From contig DAAY01000006.1 in the NCBI GenBank assembly GCA_002103105.1, positions 1 through 44,212 of the forward strand: DNA of 44,212 nucleotides, given 5' to 3'. Position numbers and translations under genes: made by a program. This document shows, piece by piece, positions 15,090-22,767 of this stretch; positions within the stretch are counted from its first letter, which is position 1, and each line of letters opens with the position of its first letter. The DNA is from Candidatus Gastranaerophilales bacterium HUM_1 (GTDB lineage Bacteria; Cyanobacteriota; Vampirovibrionia; Gastranaerophilales; Gastranaerophilaceae). Under the pieces are notes generated by a model, which saw nothing but the letters and a program-made list of their open reading frames with translations, did not search any database and was not told the origin of the DNA.

Positions 15090-16133
15090 CTATTCAAAAT
15101 AGTTTATTTTCATTGCTTTTCTAACGTCGTGAAGAGTTTGTTGTGCAACTTGTTTTGCTTCTTCGCTTCCAGCTTTTAAGATTTCGTAAACCTCTGGAAT
15201 TTTTTGTTCCCATTCTTTACGTCTTTCTCTTATTGGTTTTAGCTCTGTTTGCATTACGTTATTTAAGAATTTTTTAACCTTAACATCTCCAAGTCCACCT
15301 CTTTGATAATGTGCTTTAAGTTCGTCAAGATTTGCGTATTCTGGTAAAAATTCTTCAAAATGTTCTTGTTTGCTAAATGCATCAAGATAAATGAATGCTG
15401 GATTGTTTTCAGTATCTCCAGGATCTTCAATTCTCAAGTGGTTAGGGTCTGTGAACATTGACATTATTTTCTTTTTAATAACTTCTGGTTCATCTGATAA
15501 ATAGATGCAATTGCCTAATGATTTACTCATCTTAGCTTTTCCATCAATTCCAGGAAGTCTTAAACAAGCACTATTTCTTGGAAGAACGATTTTTGGTTCA
15601 ACTAGTGCTTCTCCATAAACTTTGTTGAATTTATGTACAATTTCTCTACATTGTTCAAGCATAGGTTTTTGGTCTTCTCCAACAGGAACGTGAGTTGCTT
15701 TAAACGCTGTAATATCAGCTGCTTGGCTGATTGGATAAGTGAAAAATCCAACAGGAATATTTGCTTCAAAATTTCTCATCTTAATTTCGGTCTTAACGGT
15801 CGGATTTCTCTGCAATCTAGAAACTGTAACCAAATTCATATAGTAGAAAGTAAGTTCAGTTAATTCTGGAATCATTGATTGAATAAAAATGGTAGATTTT
15901 TCAGGGTCAATTCCGCATCCGAGATAGTCAAGAGCCACTTCTATAATGTTTTCTCTTACTTTTTGAGGATTTTCTGCGTTATCAGTCAGAGCTTGAGCAT
16001 CTGCAATCATTATGAAAATTTTGTCGCAATCTCCTTCATTTTGAATTGCAACTCTTTCTCTTAGTGAGCCAACGTAGTGTCCAACGTGTAATCTTCCAGT
16101 TGGTCTATCCCCTGTTAAAATTATTTTTCCCAT
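15090..16133 (-). CDS. trpS: Tryptophanyl-tRNA synthetase
   Basis: A 347-aa class I synthetase that charges tRNA-Trp. The HIGH-like motif is RLHVGHYVGS (from about residue 14) and the KMSKS loop is KAKMSKSLGN. Between them are MIADAQALTDNAENP, IPELTELTFYYMNLVTVSRL and GFFTYPISQAADI, the tryptophan pocket region characteristic of TrpRS. Length is normal. AAGGGA lies about 11 bases before the ATG. Promoter TTGACA-17-CATAAT (16218-16190) overlaps the stop of the preceding gene. It leads the trpS-tcdA-php operon. Confidence 0.96.
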   Translation of the reverse strand: MGKIILTGDRPTGRLHVGHYVGSLRERVAIQNEGDCDKIFIMIADAQALTDNAENPQKVRENIIEVALDYLGCGIDPEKSTIFIQSMIPELTELTFYYMNLVTVSRLQRNPTVKTEIKMRNFEANIPVGFFTYPISQAADITAFKATHVPVGEDQKPMLEQCREIVHKFNKVYGEALVEPKIVLPRNSACLRLPGIDGKAKMSKSLGNCIYLSDEPEVIKKKIMSMFTDPNHLRIEDPGDTENNPAFIYLDAFSKQEHFEEFLPEYANLDELKAHYQRGGLGDVKVKKFLNNVMQTELKPIRERRKEWEQKIPEVYEILKAGSEEAKQVAQQTLHDVRKAMKINYFE

Positions 16134-16189
16134 TCTCTTTTTATCCCTTTCAGAATTTTGAATTTATTTGATATGAACTCTCTTTGGTT

Positions 16190-16218
16190 ATTATGTTATA
16201 GATGAATATGCTTGTCAA
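16190..16218 (-). promoter_or_regulatory. Promoter of trpS operon
   Basis: On the minus strand TTGACA (16218-16213), 17-bp spacer, CATAAT (16195-16190). The -35 overlaps the TGA stop of the upstream GH73-like gene. Confidence 0.55.
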
Positions 16219-16940
16219 CTTTTAATCTTATCAGCGTTGTTACGTAAATCTCTAATATAACCCATTACGTTAGTTATCCATTCTTCTTTCTCATTTTCTC
16301 CACAATAACCAGATTCTGCTAGTTCTTTAACTGTTCTGAGTCTTGATTTGTGATGATGTTTTTGGACTGTTTGAGCCATCTCATCTATACATTGCTCAAA
16401 ATTTGCAAATCTTTTAAGTCCGTCTTTTTTCATTATTCCGCCAACATTATGTCTAAGTTTAGTGGCATCAGATGTTCCTCTTGCGGATTCGTGCATTGCT
16501 ATACCTATCAATACGTATGGGTCAACGCCGTATTCTTTTGCTTTTTTGTCAAAAATTACGGCCTTATTATTAAGTGGATTTTTATGTTTTTCATTTTTTA
16601 ATAGCAAATTGTTAAATGCTTCTTGATATTTTGGTTTTTGTGGTTCTGGATGAAAATTGATTCTTTTTATTGAACTGCAGGTTGTAATTCTTGACGGCTT
16701 TTTTACGAATATGTCTTGTCCTTCATTTACCTTTCCTGATAGTTTTGCTATTCTTGTATTCATTTGTGGCATAAGTGATGTTGCCATCATGATTGTTGAC
16801 ATTGCTTTATTTTTCAACCTTTCATCCATTGCCATAATTTCGGTTTGGCGGACTACTTCTTTTACTATATTTTTACCTTTTCTGATAGCTTTTACAGTCG
16901 TAATAGCTGTTTGTTTTGGGATAATTGGGGGTATTCTCAT
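16215..16940 (-). CDS. GH73/glucosaminidase-like protein without signal peptide
   Basis: The 241-aa product has a C-terminal half (about residues 105-240) that resembles mannosyl-glycoprotein endo-beta-N-acetylglucosaminidase (GH73) domains: FDKKAKEYGVDPYVLIGIA, then MHESARGTSDATKLRHNVGG with a candidate catalytic E151, and YIRDLRNNAD near the end. The N-terminal half is basic (MRIPPIIPKQTAITTVKAIR, KGKNIVKEV) with a hydrophobic but not signal-like stretch MSTIMMATSLMP. Such enzymes normally cut peptidoglycan and are exported, so the absence of a signal peptide is odd: it may use a non-classical route or have lost activity. The preceding ribosome site is weak (AAAGAAG). The domain call is by pattern only. 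Confidence 0.65.
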   Translation of the reverse strand: MRIPPIIPKQTAITTVKAIRKGKNIVKEVVRQTEIMAMDERLKNKAMSTIMMATSLMPQMNTRIAKLSGKVNEGQDIFVKKPSRITTCSSIKRINFHPEPQKPKYQEAFNNLLLKNEKHKNPLNNKAVIFDKKAKEYGVDPYVLIGIAMHESARGTSDATKLRHNVGGIMKKDGLKRFANFEQCIDEMAQTVQKHHHKSRLRTVKELAESGYCGENEKEEWITNVMGYIRDLRNNADKIKS

Positions 16941-17043
16941 ATTTAAACTTCTTTCATTTTAAATTATACATCGTATAAAGTTTCTGAACATTTTTTTTTG
17001 CTATTTATGGCAAAATTTATTTTTACGGCTTTTACATGATTGT

Positions 17044-17700
17044 ATGAATGTTGATACCTCCAGAAGTAATGTAAATTTTAAAGCAAAAATAAAATTCATA
17101 AATAAAAGAGATTTTATGGATAAGAAGTTTTTCCCCTTTGTTGATTGTCAAAAACCGACAGAACCGTTGTCCTCGTCTTTTATCAAGGACAATGATTTTT
17201 GGACTGGTGAAGTTAGAACTTGTACCTCAGGGGGCTTGGTAGATGATAGTGGCGTTTTAGGATTCCATATTCTTGATTGTTTTGAAAATGTTAACAAAGT
17301 TGGAGATTCAATGGCTAAAATAATTGATTCAAAAAATGGTCGAAATTTTTCAGGTCTTTTAATTGGAGCAAAAGATTTTTCTACAAGGACTGATTCTGTT
17401 CCTTTATTTGATCGTATAAGAGAAGTAGTGGAAAGGTTTGTTAATCCTTCTGTTTTTAAAGTACATAATAATAACTTTGCAGAGTCTAATATTGCTTATG
17501 AAAGGGATTTAGATACTTGGTTTGTTTATACCCCATTGCCAAATTACCCTTGTTATTGTCAAAATGAGCCATTTATTGCATCTTTAGAATCTTTGCTATC
17601 TGCTTTTAGAGAAATAAAAATTGCACCGCAAGATAGTTTATTTATTGGAGAAAAACAAATCGTTAAAGAAGATTGCCCTAAAATTTTTTATGAGGGTTAA
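17044..17700 (+). CDS. Lineage-specific protein with VNFKAKIKF motif
   Basis: A 218-aa soluble protein beginning MNVDTSRSNVNFKAKIKFIN. No recognised domain; three Cys cluster in NYPCYCQN and nearby. The alpha/beta body includes DDSGVLGFHILDCFENV and FSGLLIGAKDFSTRTD. There is no clear ribosome site before the ATG, but the region upstream has an inverted repeat TTTTGC-N8-GCAAAA shared with the divergent gene. It carries the same M-N-V then NxxFxAK phrase as other small genes here. Function unknown. Confidence 0.65.
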   Translation: MNVDTSRSNVNFKAKIKFINKRDFMDKKFFPFVDCQKPTEPLSSSFIKDNDFWTGEVRTCTSGGLVDDSGVLGFHILDCFENVNKVGDSMAKIIDSKNGRNFSGLLIGAKDFSTRTDSVPLFDRIREVVERFVNPSVFKVHNNNFAESNIAYERDLDTWFVYTPLPNYPCYCQNEPFIASLESLLSAFREIKIAPQDSLFIGEKQIVKEDCPKIFYEG

Positions 17701-17797
17701 AAAAGATAATTGTAAATAATTATTACAATAGTAGCAAAAAATATTTTTACAAGTTATCTAATTGTATTAAGCTTAAATATGTTAAGGGGATAAATAA

Positions 17798-19579
17798 ATG
17801 ATAACAAAAGTGAGTTTTAAATTAGATAGGGGATTATCTACACAATTCAACAATGCAAATACTGTTACTAATCCAGTATTAAAAAAAGAGAATGAGTCTA
17901 AAAATAATAACGAAACTTCGTTTCCTAATGTGGGGATGAATTATTATGTTCCATTTACTGGAAAAGATAAAAATAAAGAAAATCCTGTAAAAGATAAATA
18001 CGACGATATTATGTATGCGGCGGATACTCCGACGGTACAATTCTTGAATGAAGTTAAAGAAAAGGCTAGTGAGGATGGTTATCCAAAGGCTACGACTCTT
18101 CATATTTTGAAAGAAGGGTTGATTGAGGCTGATAAATTTATGGATGCTTTAAATAATGAGGAAGTAGATTTAGAAACGGCTATCCTTCCAAAATTCAATG
18201 GTGTTCTTCGTCAAATTCATCCAGATATTTTATCTGATGAAGAAATGAGAAAGCAAGTTCAACCTGTAATTAAGAAGTATATTGATGTTACCTCAAAGTT
18301 GATAGAAGAAAATAAACCAGAAGAGAATGTTTCTGTTGAAAATCCTAATATTAAATTGTCAGATGATGTAATTGATGCCGTTTGGGGGGCAATGGATGAG
18401 GATATGTCTATTGAACCATCGTTTATTGCTTTTTCTGTATTTATGGCTCAAGATAAAATTACTAAAAAGCTTGCAAATGATATGGAACATGATATTGATG
18501 AAGCAATTATGCTTAACAAGGAAGACAAAGATAAGTTTGCTCCTTTTAGTATGTATGAACAAAAAGCTTCAAAAATTTTGAAAAATATTGCACTAGGTTC
18601 TAGTGTAATTCTTACTTACGAACCAGAAAAAGAAAATGTTAAGAACTTTTTAGATACAGTAAAAAAAGAGAACTCTCAAGATGACAATAAATTTACCATT
18701 GTTGACTTGAATAAGAAAACAAACTTTAGTTATTTTACTAGACATGTTAAATCTCTAGGTAAAGATAAAGAAAATAATTATTTAATTATAATGAATCCAT
18801 CCCTTATACTTGGAGGAAAGACAGTTATTGCTGAAGATGGTTTGCAGCTCCAATTTTCTAAAGATGCTGTTGATTTAGTTGAAAAACCTCCTAAAAATGT
18901 AAAATATTTGTTCTATACACCAAAAGATGAATATTATTCAATGTTGGAAAATTCCCCATGGGCTAAACCTGCTCTTACAGATTTTGTAGAAATGAATGTC
19001 CCAACTTTAAATTCTGAACAGAAAGTAGCTGCATTTTTAGAAAATCCTAATTTGATAAAAGATATTAACAAAAAAGAAGCTTTTTCTAAAAAAGCAATCG
19101 AAAAAATTGCAGAAGTTTCAACTCATCTTGATGGTGAATTTCCTCAAAAAACAATAAAATTGATGCAAAATATTTCAGCTTATTATGTTGACAAAAAAGA
19201 AATTACTGAAAAAGATGTTGACCTTTATATGAAACAAGCAGGGAAACTTTTGAAAAAATCTGAATCCGCCTTTGAACCAATTTTTAATACTGGTGTTACA
19301 TTGAAAGATCTAACTGGTAAGGATTCTACTAAGAAAGAAGCCTCTTCTTTGGTTAGAAGAATTAAGTCTGAAACACTTGGAACAAAGGGTGTGATTGTAT
19401 ATTCTCAAGATGGAACAGCAGGAAGTGGTCGTAGATTTACTGCAAAGGCGATTGCTGGAGAAACTCATATCCCATATATGGAAATCAATACAATGGATTT
19501 TGGTACAAAAGATGTTGATATTTTGGTGGAGGTGCATTATCTCCAGAAGCTTCTATCAAGAAATTATTTTCTATTGTAA
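17798..19579 (+). CDS. Clp/FtsH-like protein, N-terminal part of a frameshift-split gene
   Basis: 593 aa are encoded before the stop, but homology continues in another frame from about 19522. The joined product would be 998 aa. The first ~65 residues are polar with a motif VPFTGK. Residues about 75-130 (VQFLNEVKEKASEDGYPKAT, TLHILKEGLI) resemble a Clp N-domain. About 270-500 look like a degenerate AAA region without Walker motifs, and 520-570 match an FtsH-like AAA start: VIVYSQDGTAGSGRRFTAKA at 531-550, where the usual GPPGTGKT is DGTAGSGRR, with Lys replaced by Arg. The reading frame is lost in a run of four T (19521-19524): one extra T would restore KDVDIFGGGALSPEAS. AAGGGG precedes the ATG. 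There is no membrane segment, unlike FtsH. The break could be a sequencing error, a real mutation or, less likely, recoding. Confidence 0.75.
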   Translation: MITKVSFKLDRGLSTQFNNANTVTNPVLKKENESKNNNETSFPNVGMNYYVPFTGKDKNKENPVKDKYDDIMYAADTPTVQFLNEVKEKASEDGYPKATTLHILKEGLIEADKFMDALNNEEVDLETAILPKFNGVLRQIHPDILSDEEMRKQVQPVIKKYIDVTSKLIEENKPEENVSVENPNIKLSDDVIDAVWGAMDEDMSIEPSFIAFSVFMAQDKITKKLANDMEHDIDEAIMLNKEDKDKFAPFSMYEQKASKILKNIALGSSVILTYEPEKENVKNFLDTVKKENSQDDNKFTIVDLNKKTNFSYFTRHVKSLGKDKENNYLIIMNPSLILGGKTVIAEDGLQLQFSKDAVDLVEKPPKNVKYLFYTPKDEYYSMLENSPWAKPALTDFVEMNVPTLNSEQKVAAFLENPNLIKDINKKEAFSKKAIEKIAEVSTHLDGEFPQKTIKLMQNISAYYVDKKEITEKDVDLYMKQAGKLLKKSESAFEPIFNTGVTLKDLTGKDSTKKEASSLVRRIKSETLGTKGVIVYSQDGTAGSGRRFTAKAIAGETHIPYMEINTMDFGTKDVDILVEVHYLQKLLSRNYFLL

Positions 19580-19617
19580 GAACTCAAGCTGAATCATCTC
19601 CTCATAAAGCTGCCATT

Positions 19618-20793
19618 TTGTTTATTGAAAACTTTGAGTTGTTCTCTTTTGGTGAACAGGTTTCAATGTATCACCAAAAAGCTATGGCTCAACTTCTTCG
19701 TGAAATGGATAAAGCTGAAGCAGATGGATTGAATATTCTTATTGTGGGTTCTGTTTCTGATCCAAGATTGATTGGAACTGCAACAATGAAATCTGCGAAA
19801 TTTACAAGTATGGGAATTTCTTCTCCTGCGTTTAATGAATCAGAGCGTTATCAGGTTATCAAAAAAGTTTTACAGAATTCTAAAATTAAGATAGCAGGTT
19901 CAAAAGAAGCTCAAGAAAATACTATCGAATTTGCGGCAAAAATTTCAAATTGTTTCCCATTCATGAGTTTGAAAGGTCTTGTTTATAAAGCAAATTCAGT
20001 CGCTGAAGAACGAGGTCATAGTAAATTGACAAAAGCTGATTTTACTGAAGCTTATCTTCAATTGACAACTGGACGTCCTTCTACTGCTCATAACAACCCA
20101 CATGAACAAAAGATTGTGGCATCTCATGAATGTGGGCACGCTACAAACTTAGAAGTTATGAATAATCTTGCAAAAACATTAGGAAAGCCTTGGCATATTC
20201 CTACTAAGGTAAACTTCATTACGCTTGACCCAAGAGGTATGTATGGCGGAGCTGTTTACCCAGGACGAGATAAAAATAGAGAACAATCTTTTGAAAGTTT
20301 ATTTGCTTCAATTGTTCTTGGTTTTGGCGGAAATTCTGCCGAACACAGATTCTATGGAATGAATGGATCTATGGGCATTACTTGTGATATGGAACAAAAT
20401 AGAAATCTCGCAGAATTCATGGTTAAGTCTGCGGGCATGGGGGCTAAAGTTGGTAAGATGTCCATTGCGGATGATGAAGTAGTTTCTGATGATTTAAGAA
20501 AAATGATTGAATCTGATGAACGTGTTATCCTAAATAATGCAAAAATTGTTTCAGATTATATTACAGAGGTTTATTCTGATTTTAATGAACAATTTACTAA
20601 ACAGTACTCTCCAAAAGTTGGCTCAGGCGAATGTTTAATCGACGGTGATTTATTTAGGGAAGAACTAAATAAATGGAAAAAATCTCAAACCCCAGAAAAA
20701 CAAGAAGAAATAAAAGAATGTGATATTGCTATCCAAAAGGTAATGGAAGCGACTAAAAAAGGTATAGCAGTTCGCAGAGATGGAGATGACTAA
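19618..20793 (+). CDS. FtsH-like M41 peptidase part (C-terminal part of the split gene)
   Basis: 391 aa; coding similarity reaches back in this frame to about 19522, before the ATG used here. It contains the rest of the AAA module (AILFIENFEL at the Walker B position, where the usual hhhhDE is degenerate) and the lid helices ISNCFPFMSLKGLVYKANSV. A peptidase domain of M41 type follows: HECGHATNLEVMNN (H777, E778, H781 in the joined numbering) and GFGGNSAEHRFYG, equivalent to the LGGRAAE region. CDMEQNRNLAEFMVKSAGMG carries D864, equivalent to the third zinc ligand in FtsH (DLEQAT). The spacing between HExxH and this Asp is near that of FtsH. So the protease site looks intact although both ATP-site motifs are altered. 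A bidirectional terminator follows. Confidence 0.78.
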   Translation: MFIENFELFSFGEQVSMYHQKAMAQLLREMDKAEADGLNILIVGSVSDPRLIGTATMKSAKFTSMGISSPAFNESERYQVIKKVLQNSKIKIAGSKEAQENTIEFAAKISNCFPFMSLKGLVYKANSVAEERGHSKLTKADFTEAYLQLTTGRPSTAHNNPHEQKIVASHECGHATNLEVMNNLAKTLGKPWHIPTKVNFITLDPRGMYGGAVYPGRDKNREQSFESLFASIVLGFGGNSAEHRFYGMNGSMGITCDMEQNRNLAEFMVKSAGMGAKVGKMSIADDEVVSDDLRKMIESDERVILNNAKIVSDYITEVYSDFNEQFTKQYSPKVGSGECLIDGDLFREELNKWKKSQTPEKQEEIKECDIAIQKVMEATKKGIAVRRDGDD

Positions 20794-20812
20794 TTCTTCA
20801 AGTATAATATTC

Positions 20813-20849
20813 AAAAAGGTATTTGGATGAAAAATCTGAATACCTTTTT
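20813..20849. terminator. Bidirectional terminator
   Basis: AAAAAGGTATT (20813-20823) and AATACCTTTTT (20839-20849) form an 11-bp stem with a 15-base loop between the M41-like gene and the convergent EamA transporter gene, whose stop it touches. Confidence 0.75.
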
Positions 20850-21726
20850 ATTTGCAAAGTATAATAATTATTGCTCCTACAATCATTATTGAGCTTCCTA
20901 GTAATTTTTTTAGAATTTGTTGTTCTTTAAAATAATGCCAACCAAGAAATACGCTCAAAATGGTTGAAAGTTGAAAGAGTGCAAGTCCATAGCTTACATT
21001 CATTCTTGAAAATACTATGTTTGTACAGATTTGCATTCCACCCATACATAGAATTATGAGTAGAAGTCTAGTAAATATAAATTTTTTTGTTGTTAAAATT
21101 TGATTGAGAGAAATTAAATTTGCTAGTTTTGGTAAGAGTAGTATTCCTGTAAATACCATTCCGAAAAAACTCCAAAACATAAAAGATATTTTTATATCAC
21201 TGTAAAGAATTACATTTTTTACAAAAACGGCTTCAATTGCAGTAAATATCAGTGCATAGAATCTATAACGGATGTCCTTTCTTTTTAAAAGTTTGAATGA
21301 AAATCCTTCTTCTTGTGTATCAAATATAAAATAGCTTCCACAAATTATTAAAATTATTCCTACAAGACCAATGATTGATGGAATTTCGTGCAATAAAATT
21401 ATTCCGAAAATCATCGCAACGACAGATTTATACGCATTGATTGGGCCTAAAATTGAAAGCTCTCCATTTTTTAGGGCTTTAACAAGGTATGAATTCCCTA
21501 AAGCGCCACACATTCCGCCAAGAATTGCATTCGTCCAAATTTGATGTGGAAAAGTTAGAAAAGTCGTTCTAATTATGATTGGGATACAACATATCGTTAA
21601 ACCAAAATACATGATAAAGTTAATTAAAAATGGGTCAATTGCTTTTGCCGTCAATTGTTTTTGATATACATTTGACATTGAGTTTGAAATTATTCTTAGT
21701 AATATGGCAAAAAATGTTATTCCCAT
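20848..21726 (-). CDS. EamA/DMT-family transporter
   Basis: A 292-aa integral membrane protein with about ten hydrophobic helices arranged as two EamA-type halves. The first half includes GALGNSYLVKALKNGELSIL and GIILLHEIPSIIGLVGIILI, the second GGMQICTNIVFSRMNVSYGL and AIIIILCK. Such proteins export or exchange metabolites; the substrate cannot be told. I start at ATG 21726; the longer frame begins with TTG at 21774 and adds 16 soluble residues. A -10 box TATAAT (21738-21733) lies only six bases before this ATG, so the message may be leaderless, since no good ribosome site is present. It is divergent from the small 108-aa gene. Confidence 0.82.
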   Translation of the reverse strand: MGITFFAILLRIISNSMSNVYQKQLTAKAIDPFLINFIMYFGLTICCIPIIIRTTFLTFPHQIWTNAILGGMCGALGNSYLVKALKNGELSILGPINAYKSVVAMIFGIILLHEIPSIIGLVGIILIICGSYFIFDTQEEGFSFKLLKRKDIRYRFYALIFTAIEAVFVKNVILYSDIKISFMFWSFFGMVFTGILLLPKLANLISLNQILTTKKFIFTRLLLIILCMGGMQICTNIVFSRMNVSYGLALFQLSTILSVFLGWHYFKEQQILKKLLGSSIMIVGAIIIILCK

Positions 21727-21759
21727 ATTCCGATTATATCCTAAAAAATAAGATTTCTC

Positions 21760-21788
21760 TTGCAACAATCCCAAATTAGTGTTATAAT
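21760..21788 (+). promoter_or_regulatory. Promoter of the 108-aa gene
   Basis: TTGCAA (21760-21765), 17-bp spacer, TATAAT (21783-21788) with TGT directly before the -10. Near consensus; leader about 50 nt. Confidence 0.65.
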
Positions 21789-21844
21789 CAATCTGTCTAA
21801 CCCCAAGACATTGTTTTTATAGTGAAAATGATATTGTAAGAAAG

Positions 21845-22171
21845 ATGAAAGTAGATAGCATAAGTTACCCTGTGTATTCAAATGCACAAGCACAAAGTTT
21901 TGAAACGAGAAATAATATTAAACCTAAAAGAATTCAGCCTACAAGACCCCAATCTAAAGGTCCAAAGTCTGCTATGGGTGAAGCAATTAGTACTGCAGGA
22001 GCTTGGTTTGGGTTTGGAGTTGTATTGGATTTCATTTCTCGAAGAATTACATTTTTCCATTCTCCAATGAAAAACTCTTTAGCAATGAATGGTGTCATTG
22101 GTGCTGGTGCAGGTTTGATTACTGGTGTAAAGACTGAATTTACAAAATTACACCATAAAAAAGACTCTTAA
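21845..22171 (+). CDS. Small glycine-rich membrane-associated protein
   Basis: A 108-aa protein MKVDSISYPVYSNAQAQSFE, then a basic linker KPKRIQPTRPQSKGPK and two Gly-rich hydrophobic segments, AISTAGAWFGFGVVLDFISR and MNGVIGAGAGLITGVKTEF. Probably a small two-helix membrane protein with a basic N-terminal tail. No family recognised; it shares layout with other small two-helix proteins in this window. The stop overlaps that of the convergent PPC-domain gene by four bases. Confidence 0.65.
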   Translation: MKVDSISYPVYSNAQAQSFETRNNIKPKRIQPTRPQSKGPKSAMGEAISTAGAWFGFGVVLDFISRRITFFHSPMKNSLAMNGVIGAGAGLITGVKTEFTKLHHKKDS

Positions 22172-22608
22172 TTCTGTTGGAAGGATAATAAGTTTAGTCC
22201 AGTTTTTTCGCAGAATTTTCTTTCGACAGTTCCGTTTAGTGGAGTAATAAAGATTTCTCCAGTTAGGCTTATTGTTGCGTTAATCAAGTGTCCTCCAATT
22301 GTATTATAATCGCTTCCTGATGCGTTCATATGTAAATGTAAATAGGTTTCACCGTCTTTTGTTGAAATATTTCCAAGAAGACTTGTAATTTCTCTTGGAC
22401 CTTCAAATAATTTTTCGTTATATTCTTTGGTTTCTGGATTGAAAAATCCAAAAGTCGCAGTGTTAATAGCTCCAATTCCTTGTACTGTTCCAACTTTGAT
22501 ATTATTGGAAGTACAAAAATCTCTTATTGCAGAAATAATTTCTGCTCCTTTATTTAATCTAACAATGTAAGTATTATCTATTTTTCTGAATTCGTATTGA
22601 ATTGACAT
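22168..22608 (-). CDS. PPC (DUF296) domain protein
   Basis: A 146-aa protein consisting of one PCC/PPC domain. The diagnostic sequence YLHLHMNASGSDYNTIGGHL has the paired His and Gly-Gly-His. It is preceded by the GTVQGIGAINTATFGFFNPE region and ends TGEIFITPLNG and ERKFCEKTGLNLL. In bacteria this domain occurs as a free-standing trimeric protein of unclear role; in plants it follows AT-hooks and binds proteins or DNA. AAAGGAG lies six bases before the ATG. It is the last gene of a possible unit with the zinc ATPase and the 22-aa ORF, though no shared role is known. Confidence 0.88.
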   Translation of the reverse strand: MSIQYEFRKIDNTYIVRLNKGAEIISAIRDFCTSNNIKVGTVQGIGAINTATFGFFNPETKEYNEKLFEGPREITSLLGNISTKDGETYLHLHMNASGSDYNTIGGHLINATISLTGEIFITPLNGTVERKFCEKTGLNLLSFQQN

Positions 22609-22642
22609 TATATTCTCCTTTAGCTATACACATTCATATTTT

Positions 22643-22711
22643 TTATAAAACTGTTAACCCAAGTCCGAAAGTTCCAAATGCAAGGGGTAAAAGGCATATT
22701 GATTTTTTCAT
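22643..22711 (-). CDS. 22-aa hydrophobic small ORF
   Basis: ATG at 22711 with GGGAG seven bases upstream encodes MKKSICLLPLAFGTFGLGLT-VL: a basic start followed by one short hydrophobic segment with glycines, the usual look of a small membrane peptide. It lies in the gap between the P-type ATPase and the PPC gene on the same strand. The ribosome site is the main support; nothing else shows it is translated. Confidence 0.4.
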   Translation of the reverse strand: MKKSICLLPLAFGTFGLGLTVL

Positions 22712-22767
22712 GATTTCTCCCAGTTTTTGGTAAAATTATACAACAAAGAATTTGAGTGGAAATGTTT

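Noticed and set aside
19518..19526. Programmed -1 ribosomal frameshift site
   Set aside because: The codons GAT ATT TTG do not form an X XXY YYZ heptamer and tRNA re-pairing in -1 would be poor; no downstream pseudoknot is evident.
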